NCBI GenBank assembly: GCA_900766825.1
Contig: CAAFWU010000067.1
Span: 46,381-110,380 of the forward strand
Reading direction: 5' to 3'
Length of the DNA: 64,000 nucleotides
From: Bacteroidales bacterium
GTDB lineage: Bacteria; Bacteroidota; Bacteroidia; Bacteroidales; Marinilabiliaceae
Shown here: one piece after another, positions 1 to 9,109 of the stretch
Numbering within the stretch: the first letter of the stretch is position 1
Layout of the letters: the number at the start of each line of letters is the position of its first letter
The notes under the pieces: model-generated
Told to the model about the DNA's origin: nothing
The model's input: only the letters and a program-made list of their open reading frames with translations
Database searches by the model: none
Program-made: the position numbers and the translations under genes

Positions 1-262
1 CATCATCAGGAGCCTCATCGAACCCTTTGCTGAAGTGATAGCCACCCAACTCATAATCGGCAGCCAATTGAGGGAAATAATGCATTGTGAGCCTATCGTG
101 AAACTCTGGACTAATATGCTTAATAAGCTTTTCTACGTCGCCAACATCAGCATTGGGCTTCCGCAGATGGAGCAGCGGCAGCCCACTCTCAAAAAGAGCG
201 TTGATAACCTCAGCCTCATCCTTAAAGAAAGTAGGCCAAGATATGGCAATTAGTTTAAGCAT
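1..262 (-). CDS. Thiamine phosphate synthase-like protein (ThiE/TenI family), C-terminus outside window
   Basis: The minus strand is open from an ATG at 262 to the window edge and gives about 87 residues. The protein begins MLKLIAISWPTFFKDE and continues to GLPLLHLRKPNADVGD. The opening beta strand, the L-x-LRKP segment and the later GGYHFSKG are typical of the first half of the TIM-barrel thiamine phosphate synthase/TenI family, which joins the HMP and thiazole phosphates to make thiamine phosphate. Phosphate-binding and catalytic loops of the second half lie beyond the edge, so ThiE cannot be separated from a TenI-like relative. A TAAATTTG -7 element lies about 80 bases upstream. No neighbouring thi gene is in view. 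Confidence 0.7.
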   Translation of the reverse strand, partial: MLKLIAISWPTFFKDEAEVINALFESGLPLLHLRKPNADVGDVEKLIKHISPEFHDRLTMHYFPQLAADYELGGYHFSKGFDEAPDD

Positions 263-339
263 AAAAAACAGTAGAAGGCAAAGTAGGAGGAGAAAGAAAA
301 TACGCTCAATATTAGGCGTACAATCCATCACACACTAAA

Positions 340-347
340 CAAATTTA
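340..347 (-). promoter_or_regulatory. Probable -7 element for the thiE-like gene; notes on gap 263-600
   Basis: On the minus strand this octamer reads TAAATTTG and fits the Bacteroidetes TAnnTTTG -7 element, about 80 bases before the start codon at 262. The matching -33 element is weak. The rest of the 338-base gap (263-600) is AT-rich and I see no gene, RNA or repeat in it. Confidence 0.4.
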
Positions 348-600
348 ATATTTAACTCAATAGATTGTTCACATTTGAATTAAAAATTCAGAAATAATGA
401 ACAGTCTGGAGAAAATAGAGAGAAAGAACACATCCGATTGGTAAAATACCTCAGAAACATAAGAGTATGCACTAAGAATAAAAGACAGTATTGCTCACTA
501 AAGACAACAAACTCGCCACCTTTTCTCCTAACTAGTAAATACTAATATTCCTTCATACATCGAAAAAGTAAGTAGAATGATTTACCAATTAAAGCACCAT

Positions 601-1821
601 TCAATCCTTGTCTTTAACAGGTCTAACTGTGCAACCCCACCACTCTGGTGCATTTTCTATGATGTTATACACCTTGGCATTCATAGAAGAGGATAGCACT
701 ACATAATACTGAATAATGGCACCACGCGTTCCCGACAGATAAAACGCTCCGTTCTTACTCGAGACTCCTTCTACTGTGGTCACAATTTTAGTACCCTCCA
801 TATGTCCCACAGAAGGCAAGTATATTAAGTTGCCATTCGCACCTGTTACTTGAAAACAATATATTAGCTCCTTGTTGCTGTTAGTCACCGTTGTCTGCGA
901 CTTCTTGCAATTCTCGTTCAGCTCAATCATTTCAGCCTCGGTTGGCAAACGCCAGCCTTTGGGCAAGGATTTTGCCACAATATCGAACATCTCATTACCA
1001 GAGACATCATTGCCAATTGCAGCTTCAAAACCATAGAGGGTATAATTACTTTCCGTATACGAACTCTTGCCCGTAAATGTCTCTGCATAACAGAAAAAGT
1101 CGCCTGCATCACCAGGCAGTGCAGCTCCCAAATTACGGTCGGCCCATAGCACCGACAGACCAAGATCCACAGCCTCAGGTTCATCATAATTGAGGATAGA
1201 AGCAGCAAGAGTTGGTACAGTCAAATTCACCAATTGCTGAACAGGCTTACCCTTTTGATCGTGAGCTGATACCACAAAACAATAAGCAGACTCAGGTTCC
1301 ATATTACCAATGGCTATGGTGAATGCACCCGAATTGGTGAGAGTAACATTATGAGTCAACTCAGACAAATCTAAATCTATGACCTCATCAGTCCCTCCAT
1401 TGAGAGAAAGAGTCACTTCCACCACAAGTGTGTCCTCGCTGCTATAATCGTTGCCCGATAGCGTAGGAAGACACTCGCCCTCAATAACAGCAATGCCTTG
1501 AGCCGCTGCCATAGCTTGCGTTATCGATATCTCGTATCGCTCCACATTGGCGTACTTATCATCACCAGAAGGCTCATCAGCAGAACCAGACCCCGAACCA
1601 GTGTTGTCATCACCAGAGGTATTTTCATCATCACCGCCAGCCTCTCCGCCTTCACCCTCTTTACCGTTACCATCCTTATCTTCATTGGTAGGCACAGTCT
1701 CCTCATCCTCCTCTTCATCATAATAATAATGGTTCTTGACGCATGAGGGCAACGAAAGAGTAAGAGATAACTGAATGAAAGTAGATAGCAGAGATCGACA
1801 GAAGTGAGTTGATTTAATCAT
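601..1821 (-). CDS. Lipoprotein with C-terminal FISUMP (DUF1566-like) domain
   Basis: The 406-residue protein has a basic N-terminus, a hydrophobic segment and a lipobox ending in Cys27 (LPSC), so it should be a lipoprotein. Residues about 33-90 are a low-complexity Asp/Glu/Gly/Ser linker of the sort that tethers Bacteroidetes surface lipoproteins. Residues about 95-205 look like a fibronectin III-type beta sandwich (my inference). Residues about 215-405 match the Fibrobacter succinogenes major paralogous domain: VDLGLSVLWADRNLGA, GWRLPTEAEM, LPSVGHMEG, YLSGT and a final VRPV. The role of this domain is unknown; it is common in secreted proteins of this phylum. It stands alone and has no obvious enzyme residues. 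Confidence 0.75.
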   Translation of the reverse strand: MIKSTHFCRSLLSTFIQLSLTLSLPSCVKNHYYYDEEEDEETVPTNEDKDGNGKEGEGGEAGGDDENTSGDDNTGSGSGSADEPSGDDKYANVERYEISITQAMAAAQGIAVIEGECLPTLSGNDYSSEDTLVVEVTLSLNGGTDEVIDLDLSELTHNVTLTNSGAFTIAIGNMEPESAYCFVVSAHDQKGKPVQQLVNLTVPTLAASILNYDEPEAVDLGLSVLWADRNLGAALPGDAGDFFCYAETFTGKSSYTESNYTLYGFEAAIGNDVSGNEMFDIVAKSLPKGWRLPTEAEMIELNENCKKSQTTVTNSNKELIYCFQVTGANGNLIYLPSVGHMEGTKIVTTVEGVSSKNGAFYLSGTRGAIIQYYVVLSSSMNAKVYNIIENAPEWWGCTVRPVKDKD

Positions 1822-1888
1822 AAACAGCGCTATTATATGAAGTTATTGATTTTAATCTAAAGTGACGATTAAGCTAAAAGAGTCAATT

Positions 1889-1904
1889 TGTTTCCCGTGG
1901 AACA
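1889..1904. promoter_or_regulatory. parS-like site with one mismatch
   Basis: This 16-mer differs from the parS form TGTTTCACGTGGAACA only at one base in the core (CCCGTG in place of CACGTG). It lies in the gap between the lipoprotein gene and the 3' end of uvrC, about 18 kb from the best site beside hemW. ParB binding to it is inference; the core change may weaken it. Confidence 0.5.
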
Positions 1905-1935
1905 TGATGTTTAATTACGAATTGTTACTTTTAGC

Positions 1936-3774
1936 TCACTTAAAGTACTCCAAAATCAAAGTTGCCTTAGCCTTTCCAACACAATTTGTAAGTTCCTCAG
2001 CCGATGCCCTTCGCATTGCCTCAACACCTCCAAACTGCTTAAAGAGGGCTTCCTTGGCCTTAGGTCCAATACCTTTAATGGCATCGAGCTCCGACGTTAT
2101 CATACTCTTGCTGCGCTTGTTGCGGTGGAACGTGATGGCCACACGGTGAACCTCGTCCTGCATTCGAGTGAAGAAACGAAAGACGGCATCACTTTTACCT
2201 ATGCCCACTACCTTAGGCGGGAACCCAACCAAAATCTGATTGGTCCTGTGGTGCGAGTCCTTCGACAAACCAATGATGTTGGCTTTGAGCCCAAGATCAT
2301 CCAATGCCTCTCGTATCACCTGCATCTGCCCTACCCCACCATCGGCCACAATCAGGTCTGGCATTCCTTTGCCCTCTTCGTGCAGACGCGCATAGCGTCG
2401 CGAGACCACTTCGTACATCGAGGCGTAGTCATCGGGACCCTCAACGGTCTTAATATTAAAAAGGCGATAATCCTGACGACTGGGTCGGCAATTTTTGTAT
2501 ACAACACAAGCGGCCACAGCATCCGTACCCTGAATATTGGAGTTATCGAAACACTCCATCCAATGGGGCAATTCGTGCAGTCCTAACAACTCTTTTATCT
2601 GGATTAAAAGCTTCTCTTCGTGCGTAGCTCGGCTTTTTATGGCCTCTTGTTTCAATAACTCAAGCTTATAGAGGCGTGCGTTTTTCTCCGATAGCTCGAG
2701 CAACTTTTTCTTATCTCCGCTCTGTGGAATGGTAACCTGAATTCCTTTGAACTCTGTGTCGGGTGCCAGTGGCACTACAATTTCTCTCTGTAATATGCCG
2801 CTTGTCTCTCGTACACGCAATATTCCAAGAGACAATATTTCATCGTCCTCCTCATCCAGTTGGGTGCGGAATGTCATGGTATAGGAGGCTAAAATCTGAC
2901 CTTGGGTAACTCGCATAAAGTTTACATAGCTCTCGCTGCGATCATCGTTATGAACTATCGAGAATATGTCGGCATTAATAATTGATGTACTGGCCACCAA
3001 AGATTTGCTCTGATAATTGGTCAATCGCTCTACTTTACGCTTCAGAACCTCTGCCTTCTCAAACTCCATGGCTTCGGCGGCCTCAAACATCTGTTGCTTC
3101 AGCTGTTTAATTATTGGCGAAACATTGCCTCGAAGCAGACTACGCACACCATCGATAAACTCTGTGTACTTATCTTCAGTAATCAAACCCTCACAAGGAC
3201 CGCAACAAAGTTTAATGTGATACTTGAGACAAACCTTGTAAGTTCCTGATTTTATGCGTTCGGGAGATAGATTAAGATTGCATTGTCTTAAGGGGTAAAG
3301 CTGTTTCACTATATCCAAAAGATCGCGCATCTGCGTTATGCTGGGATAGGGCCCATAATATACACTACCATCGCGCACATGCCTTCTAGTGGAGATAACT
3401 CGTGGAAAAGGTTCGTTCAAGACCGCAATCCAAGGATATGTCTTATCATCCTTAAGCAGTATATTGTATCGTGGCTTATGCTGTTTGATGAGGTTATTTT
3501 CCAGAAGCAAGGCATCCTCTTCTGAGTTAACCACAATATGGTGTATGTGGCATATCTTGCTTACAAGTATTGTAGTCTTGGGAGTCTGTTTGTTCTTGAT
3601 AAAATAAGAAGAGACACGTCGTTTTAGATTCTTAGCCTTGCCAACATAAATAATTTTACCCGACCGATCGAAGTATTGATAAACTCCAGGATCATCGGGT
3701 AGCACATCTACAAGTTGTTTAAGATAATCGAGTCGTTCTTGGTCGTTGGCAAATGTGTAGGTAGCTCTCTCCAT
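1936..3774 (-). CDS. uvrC: Excinuclease ABC subunit C
   Basis: UvrC makes the dual incisions around bulky DNA lesions in nucleotide excision repair, acting on the UvrB-DNA complex. The 612 residues are full length. An N-terminal GIY-YIG nuclease domain (DDPGVYQYFDRSGKIIYVGKAKNL, here split: DDPGVYQYF then IIYVGKAKN, residues about 27-55) is followed by a UVR segment around residues 205-240 that contacts UvrB. The RNase H-like second nuclease domain follows (ECFDNSNIQGTDAVA, then VADGGVGQM). The C-terminal helix-hairpin-helix part includes AIKGIGPKAKEALFKQFG. A TAAATTTG promoter element lies at 3812-3819. The gene is monocistronic. Confidence 0.96.
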   Translation of the reverse strand: MERATYTFANDQERLDYLKQLVDVLPDDPGVYQYFDRSGKIIYVGKAKNLKRRVSSYFIKNKQTPKTTILVSKICHIHHIVVNSEEDALLLENNLIKQHKPRYNILLKDDKTYPWIAVLNEPFPRVISTRRHVRDGSVYYGPYPSITQMRDLLDIVKQLYPLRQCNLNLSPERIKSGTYKVCLKYHIKLCCGPCEGLITEDKYTEFIDGVRSLLRGNVSPIIKQLKQQMFEAAEAMEFEKAEVLKRKVERLTNYQSKSLVASTSIINADIFSIVHNDDRSESYVNFMRVTQGQILASYTMTFRTQLDEEDDEILSLGILRVRETSGILQREIVVPLAPDTEFKGIQVTIPQSGDKKKLLELSEKNARLYKLELLKQEAIKSRATHEEKLLIQIKELLGLHELPHWMECFDNSNIQGTDAVAACVVYKNCRPSRQDYRLFNIKTVEGPDDYASMYEVVSRRYARLHEEGKGMPDLIVADGGVGQMQVIREALDDLGLKANIIGLSKDSHHRTNQILVGFPPKVVGIGKSDAVFRFFTRMQDEVHRVAITFHRNKRSKSMITSELDAIKGIGPKAKEALFKQFGGVEAMRRASAEELTNCVGKAKATLILEYFK

Positions 3775-3811
3775 TGAATATATTAACCTTGCTGAGTTTC
3801 TACGATTAAAA

Positions 3812-3819
3812 CAAATTTA
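3812..3819 (-). promoter_or_regulatory. Probable -7 element of uvrC
   Basis: The minus strand reads TAAATTTG, matching TAnnTTTG, about 40 bases upstream of the uvrC start at 3774. No convincing TTTG -33 partner is seen. Confidence 0.4.
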
Positions 3820-3987
3820 GAAAATAAAATTAGAACGAGGCAAGGATGGAAAGGAGAAAAAGAAAAAATAGATCTCCTTTTGAAATAAATACTACACATG
3901 GATAGTAGTAAGTTTCTTATGACTGTTCTGAAAAGATGGTTTAATATGTACGTATTGATGTGTATCAAAAGCTTGATTTTAAGACAT

Positions 3988-4113
3988 CAGGGCGTTGCCC
4001 TTCGTATATTCTGCTGCCCTTTCAGGGCGCTGCCGTATAGAGTGGGGGGAATATGGTTACCCAGGGCGTTGCCCTGGGCTATGCACTGTTGCCCCTTCGG
4101 GGCGCTAACGTAG
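3988..4113 (+). repeat. Composite palindromic intergenic repeat, copy 1
   Basis: Two palindromic boxes are joined by a spacer of about 40 bases. Box 1 begins CAGGGCGTTGCCCTTCG and closes with CCCTTTCAGGGCGC. Box 2 is ACCCAGGGCGTTGCCCTGGG, then CCCCTTCGGGGCG. An inverted copy lies at 4420-4545 and further copies at 59862-60165. Apparent reading frames through it are repeat artefacts. Such REP-like units recur in Bacteroidales genomes; their function is not known. Confidence 0.8.
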
Positions 4114-4279
4114 TGATACAGGGTATAAATTAGTTTACACAGGTGAGAACAGGGAATTAATTCTATTGCAATTTCATGTTGCTATCGTTGAAATGATGAG
4201 GATAAATATGGATACAAGAGGTATATGCCATGGTTTAATATTAGCCATTCATTCGAGAACGACGCTATTTGTAATGTAA

Positions 4280-4802
4280 CTAAAGTTTCGAAAGTGGTCT
4301 TATTCAAGTTGTTCTTATTAAGAGGCAGAATTAAAAGGAAACACTATAGTGTGGAAATATAAGTTAGTAAAGGCATAATTCAATCTTAAAGTGCAAGTAT
4401 GTCCAGCCCCAAACGGGGGCTATCGCCCCAAATGGGCAGCAGACCATAGCCCAGGGCAACGCCCTGGGTAGCGCCCCCTCCAAAAAAAATAAACGTCAGC
4501 GCCCTGAAAGGGCAGCAGATTATACGAAGGGCAACGCCCTGAGAGAGGAATAGAGGCTAAATTTCACAGTTTATCCGCTAATTTTCCCTCTCAACTATAG
4601 ATTTCCACTAACAATTTCATCCATTGGCAATAATATGATTTATTGTCTTTGCCTATGTTTTATCAAGCATTGAGTAATCCATTCAAAATAAACTTCTGCA
4701 AACGCCTTAAGAAAACTGCGTTCTGTCAATCTTGAAAAACACTTTCGAAGCGTTACCCTCCTACGAAGCTAAACATACTCTGATCTACTTACGAAACTTT
4801 AG
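4280..4802. mobile_element. 523 bp element with terminal inverted repeats and 8 bp target duplication
   Basis: The left end begins CTAAAGTTTCGAAAGTGG and the right end, read inward on the other strand, begins CTAAAGTTTCGTAAGTAG, so 16 of 18 bases match. The octamer TAATGTAA sits directly outside both ends (4272-4279 and 4803-4810), a perfect target-site duplication. I find no transposase frame inside, so it is a MITE-like or internally deleted insertion sequence. It carries one copy of the composite palindromic repeat. The same end sequence reappears at 63885 where a glycosyltransferase gene is broken. Confidence 0.75.
4420..4545 (-). repeat. Composite palindromic intergenic repeat, copy 2 (inverted)
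   Basis: Read on the minus strand this matches copy 1 box for box: CAGGGCGTTGCCCTTCG, CCCTTTCAGGGCGC, a spacer that differs, then ACCCAGGGCGTTGCCCTGGG. It lies inside the 523 bp inverted-repeat element and faces copy 1 across about 300 bases, forming a large inverted pair. Confidence 0.8.
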
Positions 4803-4981
4803 TAATGTAATTATAAAAGGATAGATGTAATGTTATCAGTGTCATGATTGATGATCTATTCAGAATAGCCTATGAACACACAGTAAACTTGCATATAATG
4901 AAAAATATATGATTTATAGAAACAAGACATGATGCTAATCATGTTTCATTACATGATAAATTCATTTAAGAAGGAGGTCTC

Positions 4982-5007
4982 AAAAAAAAAAAATTGCCCA
5001 AGGCAAT
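4982..5007 (-). terminator. Intrinsic terminator downstream of ade
   Basis: On the minus strand ATTGCC-TTG-GGCAAT is followed by an uninterrupted run of about eleven T. It lies 150 bases after the adenine deaminase stop. The rest of 3775-5157 outside the listed repeats shows no gene. Confidence 0.75.
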
Positions 5008-5157
5008 GCACCTGAGCAATATTATGCTATCCATCTCCATTAGTGACGCTGACAATAGAAACGAAAAGGAATAATCATTTTATTCGAGATGGTACTATTG
5101 CAGCGTTAGCTATTCTTTATGACAAACACATTATAAAAACAAACCTTATCCCCCACC

Positions 5158-6831
5158 CTACTTCACAAAGACATCCACAGGCGAGAAAGTATCGACATCG
5201 AAGAGACACTTGTCTCCTATCTTGAGCGATGGAATAACCAAAAGCGACATAAATGCCATTGACATAAATGGCGAGCTAAGATCAACACCGAGCTTTTCTT
5301 GAGCGGTGCGAATAAGCCATTGATACTTATCAGCCACCACATTAAAATTGTCATTTGTCATGAGTCCAGCGATAGGCAGCTCCAACTGACCTGCAACTGC
5401 ATTGTCGTTCACAACCACAATGCCGCCTTTTGATGCAAAAATAGCCTCAGCTGCCAAACGCATCGATTGAGCATCCGCACCAATGATGACCACATTGTGA
5501 GAATCGTGGGCAATGGACGAAGCCATAGCGCCGCTTTTGAGACCTGTTCCTTTGATAAAACCATTGACCACAGGAGCCTGAGCATCGTATCTATTCACAA
5601 CGGCAATCTTCACTATGTCGTTGTCAATATCGGACTTCACTTCAGCCTGTGCCTTAGCTTTACTCTGCCATACGAGACTCTGGGTTACAATCTGATCCTT
5701 AAGTTGGACAATAACCCTAAGTTTGGGATCGTTGGACGGAGCAACAAGTTGAAAGTCTGCATCGGTAAAAGAGCGGTCAACAAAGTTGTTTGGCTTAAGA
5801 GGATTAGGTAGATAGTCATACGCGAGACCTTGAACAGAGTTATAAGCCTCTTGCCCATTGAGGATCACAGAGCGGAGAGAGAATTCCTTGAGCGAGTTAA
5901 GAAGAAGGAAATTACTCTTATCCCCTACCTGCACCAAACCACAATCCAATTTATAGTGAGACACAGGGTTTACACTAAGGATTTGGAATATATCGAATAT
6001 AGAGATACCCATCTCAAGAGCGCGAAGGAAAAACTTATCTATGTGACCTCGTTCGCGAATATCATCGGGGTGAGCATCATCGGTGCAGGCCATCACATTG
6101 TAGGGGTTCGACTTCAGAAGTGACTGTAGGGCATCGAGGTTACGAGCTGCACTACCCTCGCGAATGAGTACTTTCATTCCAAGGGCGATTTTTTCTTTAG
6201 CCTCAGAAAGAGAGTAACACTCATGGTCGGTAGATACACCTGCAGCCACATACTTCTTCAGATCTTCTCCCATAAGACCTGGTGCGTGACCGTCCACAGG
6301 AATGTGAGCCTCCTGTGCTATGGCAATCTCCTCCATCATCTTAGGATCGGCATTGACAACACCAGGGTAGTTCATCACTTCGGCCAGAGCCACACACTCA
6401 TCCACAAGGTTTCTAACCTGAATGGGACCAAACACTGCACCATTTGTTTCAAAGGGAGTAGATGGTACACAAGATGGAATGCAGAAGTAGAAGTTTAGGG
6501 GTGACTTATGAGCATCATCGATCATAAAACGGACACCATCTTCACCAAGCACATTGGCAATTTCGTGAGGGTCACAAACCACACCAACAGAGCCATGAGG
6601 TATAACCATCTCAGCAAATCGTTGTGGAGAAAGCATAGAACTCTCTATATGAACGTGAGCATCGATAAGTCCTGGGGTACAATAAGGAAGACCATCAGTA
6701 GGTTCCTTCTTTAGGACATTAATTTCTTCAATAGTATCGCCAAATTTAATTTCAGCTGTACTAATCGACCGACTAATTACATTAACATAATTAACTTTAA
6801 TCACTCGGCTTGATTTAAATCGATTAATCAT
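5158..6831 (-). CDS. ade: Adenine deaminase
   Basis: The enzyme hydrolyses adenine to hypoxanthine and ammonia for purine salvage. It is an amidohydrolase-fold protein with DAHVHIESS (metal-binding HxH), PHGSVGVVCDPHE, DGHAPGL, STDHECYS and CTDDAHPDD, plus the C-terminal adenine-deaminase domain (AHDSHNVVIIG, GGIVVVNDN). With the ATG at 6831 it is 557 residues, normal for the family. The frame stays open upstream to a TTG at 6864, but those codons only translate a parS palindrome (FHVEH), so I prefer the ATG. A terminator follows at 4982-5007. It appears to be transcribed alone. Confidence 0.93.
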   Translation of the reverse strand: MINRFKSSRVIKVNYVNVISRSISTAEIKFGDTIEEINVLKKEPTDGLPYCTPGLIDAHVHIESSMLSPQRFAEMVIPHGSVGVVCDPHEIANVLGEDGVRFMIDDAHKSPLNFYFCIPSCVPSTPFETNGAVFGPIQVRNLVDECVALAEVMNYPGVVNADPKMMEEIAIAQEAHIPVDGHAPGLMGEDLKKYVAAGVSTDHECYSLSEAKEKIALGMKVLIREGSAARNLDALQSLLKSNPYNVMACTDDAHPDDIRERGHIDKFFLRALEMGISIFDIFQILSVNPVSHYKLDCGLVQVGDKSNFLLLNSLKEFSLRSVILNGQEAYNSVQGLAYDYLPNPLKPNNFVDRSFTDADFQLVAPSNDPKLRVIVQLKDQIVTQSLVWQSKAKAQAEVKSDIDNDIVKIAVVNRYDAQAPVVNGFIKGTGLKSGAMASSIAHDSHNVVIIGADAQSMRLAAEAIFASKGGIVVVNDNAVAGQLELPIAGLMTNDNFNVVADKYQWLIRTAQEKLGVDLSSPFMSMAFMSLLVIPSLKIGDKCLFDVDTFSPVDVFVK

Positions 6832-6847
6832 AGAACAATTTATTTTG

Positions 6848-6863
6848 TGTTCCACGTGGAACA
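6848..6863. promoter_or_regulatory. parS site, perfect 16 bp palindrome
   Basis: TGTTCCACGTGGAACA is a perfect palindrome and identical to a known functional form of the chromosomal ParB site parS in other bacteria. It sits just upstream of the ade start codon. parS sites cluster near replication origins, which agrees with the candidate origin at 18.9-20.2 kb. Binding in this organism is inferred. Confidence 0.8.
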
Positions 6864-7103
6864 AAATATATAATATGATGTAAATTGAATTTTATAGAGA
6901 AAAAAATAGATTAATGAAAAGATAGAATATAAGTGTAAATAAGACTGTTAAATTAGAGATAAGACGTAAAAGTAAAAAGTGCCGTGCTATAAAGGTTGAG
7001 AAAACTAACTGGTAAAGGGGTTTAGAAATGAAACTCCTATCCTATTAATAGTCTCTTTATCACAAAGCATTGATTAAAGTATACAGAGTTATGTGACTTT
7101 TGC

Positions 7104-7144
7104 TAAAATAAAAATAAGAAGCGACAAATCAAATATCGCTTCTT
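7104..7144 (-). terminator. Intrinsic terminator of the ybeY-mnmG transcript
   Basis: The stem AAGAAGCGA / TCGCTTCTT is followed on the minus strand by ATTTTTATTTT. It lies about 90 bases after the mnmG stop. The rest of gap 6865-7230 is AT-rich and I see nothing else in it. Confidence 0.7.
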
Positions 7145-7230
7145 AAATTTTGGTGACACTGATAAGATAATACTTTCCTTAATTTAATAATAAAATCACT
7201 TAGATAGAGTAGAATCTTAAAAATGTCAAT

Positions 7231-9108
7231 TTATGCCTTACCAAGTAATATTAGGATAACACTAATATCGCTCGGTGAAACACCAGGTATGCGTTGCGCC
7301 TGCTCTATTGTCTCTGGATCGATTCTCTTTAGCTTCTCACGCGCCTCATAGCTCAGGGCAGTAGCTTTGTCGTAATCAATCTTTCCCTTTAACTGAATGT
7401 TATTAGAGTGGAGAACCCGTTGGGCTTGCTGTTTCTCCTTTGCAATATAGCCTCCGTACTTTATATGAATCTCTGCTGATTCAAGAATCTCTTCTCGCAA
7501 ATTATCATATCCTGAAAGCAACTTGTCCACCTGAGGAATGATGGGCAACAAGTCCTTCAATGAAACTTGCGGACGACTAAGCACTTGAGTAGCTCTTTGT
7601 GACTCAAGGGCTGGGGTTGTTCCTAATTGAGTCAAGATGGGATTCAGACGGTCTAGCTTAAGCAGACGGTTTTCTATAAGAGAAATTAGGGAGTCTCGGA
7701 GTTGAGATTTATTCTTATAACGTTCATATGCTTCAGCAGAAACTGACCCAAGTGCCCTACCCTTCTCTGTTAGTCGGTCATCGGCATTGTCCTGACGGAG
7801 CAAGATACGATACTCAGCTCGTGAGGTGAACATACGATATGGCTCATCGACTCCCTTTGTGACTAAGTCGTCGATAAGGACACCTATATACGCCTCGTCC
7901 CTCATCAGTACAAAAGGTTTCTCACCTTTAACCTTGAGTGATGCATTAATGCCAGCAACCAAACCTTGACCTGCGGCCTCCTCATATCCAGTTGTACCAT
8001 TGACCTGTCCTGCCATAAAGAGTCCTCCTATCACCTTCGACTCCAATGAGTGAGTAAGCTGAGTAGGGTCGAAAAAGTCATACTCTATGGCGTATCCTGG
8101 TCTTAGTATCTGAGCATTTTCCAAACCAGGAATATGTTTCAAGGCCTCGAACTGTGTCTGCCAAGGAAGTGAACTACTGAAACCGTTGAGATAATACTCG
8201 TTGGTATCACATCCCTCAGGTTCCAAAAATAGTTGGTGTTTATCTTTGTCTGCAAAGTTGACGAGCTTGGTCTCTATGCTGGGACAGTAGCGAGGACCGA
8301 TACTCTTGATGGTGCCATTATAGAGAGGTGAGTCAGCAAAACCTTGACGCAATATGTCATGAACGGTCTCATTGGTGTAAGTGATGTAGCATGGCAGTTG
8401 AGGCAGAACATTGTTGCTGTTGTTTGCGTAGCTGAACTTATGACCACCAATGTTACCCTCTTGTCGTTCACATTTGCTAAAATCTATAGTGCGACCATCT
8501 ATACGTACTGGTGTACCTGTTTTCATTCGCTGAGTTGTAATACCCAACGCCTTAATCTGATCTGAAAGAAGAAAAGAGGCTTCGTCCCCCATTCGACCAG
8601 CTGCATAATGAACGCGACCTACATGAATAAGTCCGTTGAGGAAAGTGCCAGCTGTTATAATAACTGTCTGGCTATGGAATGTGACACCGAGTTTTGTAAC
8701 TACTCCCTTAACAGTATCATCTTCTATTATAAGACTTGTACAGGCATCTGCCCAGAGGCTGAGATTTTCTTGCGATTCTAGAAAATGACGCCAAGTGAGC
8801 GAAAATTTGGTCTTATCGCACTGAGAGCGTGGCGACCACATTGCTGGACCTTTGCTCATGTTCAGCATTCGGAACTGAATGGAAGTAGCATCAGTCACTT
8901 TACCTGTAAGTCCGCCTAAAGCATCTATCTCTCTTACGATTTGACCTTTTGCTATACCACCTATTGCGGGGTTGCAACTCATCATGGCTATCTTAGTCAG
9001 ATCGAGGGTGATGAGCAGTGTGCTCATGCCAAGACGTGCCGATGCGCAAGCTGCCTCGCAACCTGCATGCCCTGCCCCAACAACAATAACGTCGTAGTCG
9101 AACTTCAT
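7231..9108 (-). CDS. mnmG: tRNA uridine-5-carboxymethylaminomethyl modification enzyme MnmG (GidA)
   Basis: MnmG with MnmE installs the (carboxymethyl)aminomethyl group on the wobble uridine of certain tRNAs, using FAD, NADH and methylene-tetrahydrofolate. The 625-residue length is standard. The FAD-binding motif VVGAGHAGCEAA is at residues about 9-20. SCNPAIGGIAKGQ, GTFLNGLIHVG, RYCPSIETK, GQVNGTTGYEEAAGQG and RAEYRILLRQDNADDRL are family signatures. The gene starts one base after the ybeY stop codon, so the two are probably co-transcribed. mnmG often lies near the origin in bacteria, in line with parS sites nearby. Confidence 0.97.
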   Translation of the reverse strand: MKFDYDVIVVGAGHAGCEAACASARLGMSTLLITLDLTKIAMMSCNPAIGGIAKGQIVREIDALGGLTGKVTDATSIQFRMLNMSKGPAMWSPRSQCDKTKFSLTWRHFLESQENLSLWADACTSLIIEDDTVKGVVTKLGVTFHSQTVIITAGTFLNGLIHVGRVHYAAGRMGDEASFLLSDQIKALGITTQRMKTGTPVRIDGRTIDFSKCERQEGNIGGHKFSYANNSNNVLPQLPCYITYTNETVHDILRQGFADSPLYNGTIKSIGPRYCPSIETKLVNFADKDKHQLFLEPEGCDTNEYYLNGFSSSLPWQTQFEALKHIPGLENAQILRPGYAIEYDFFDPTQLTHSLESKVIGGLFMAGQVNGTTGYEEAAGQGLVAGINASLKVKGEKPFVLMRDEAYIGVLIDDLVTKGVDEPYRMFTSRAEYRILLRQDNADDRLTEKGRALGSVSAEAYERYKNKSQLRDSLISLIENRLLKLDRLNPILTQLGTTPALESQRATQVLSRPQVSLKDLLPIIPQVDKLLSGYDNLREEILESAEIHIKYGGYIAKEKQQAQRVLHSNNIQLKGKIDYDKATALSYEAREKLKRIDPETIEQAQRIPGVSPSDISVILILLGKA

Positions 9109-9109
9109 A

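Noticed and set aside
3898..4113. Plus-strand frame across the first composite repeat
   Set aside because: The second half translates the palindromic repeat (typical repeat-derived peptide), and the same peptide appears at other repeat copies.
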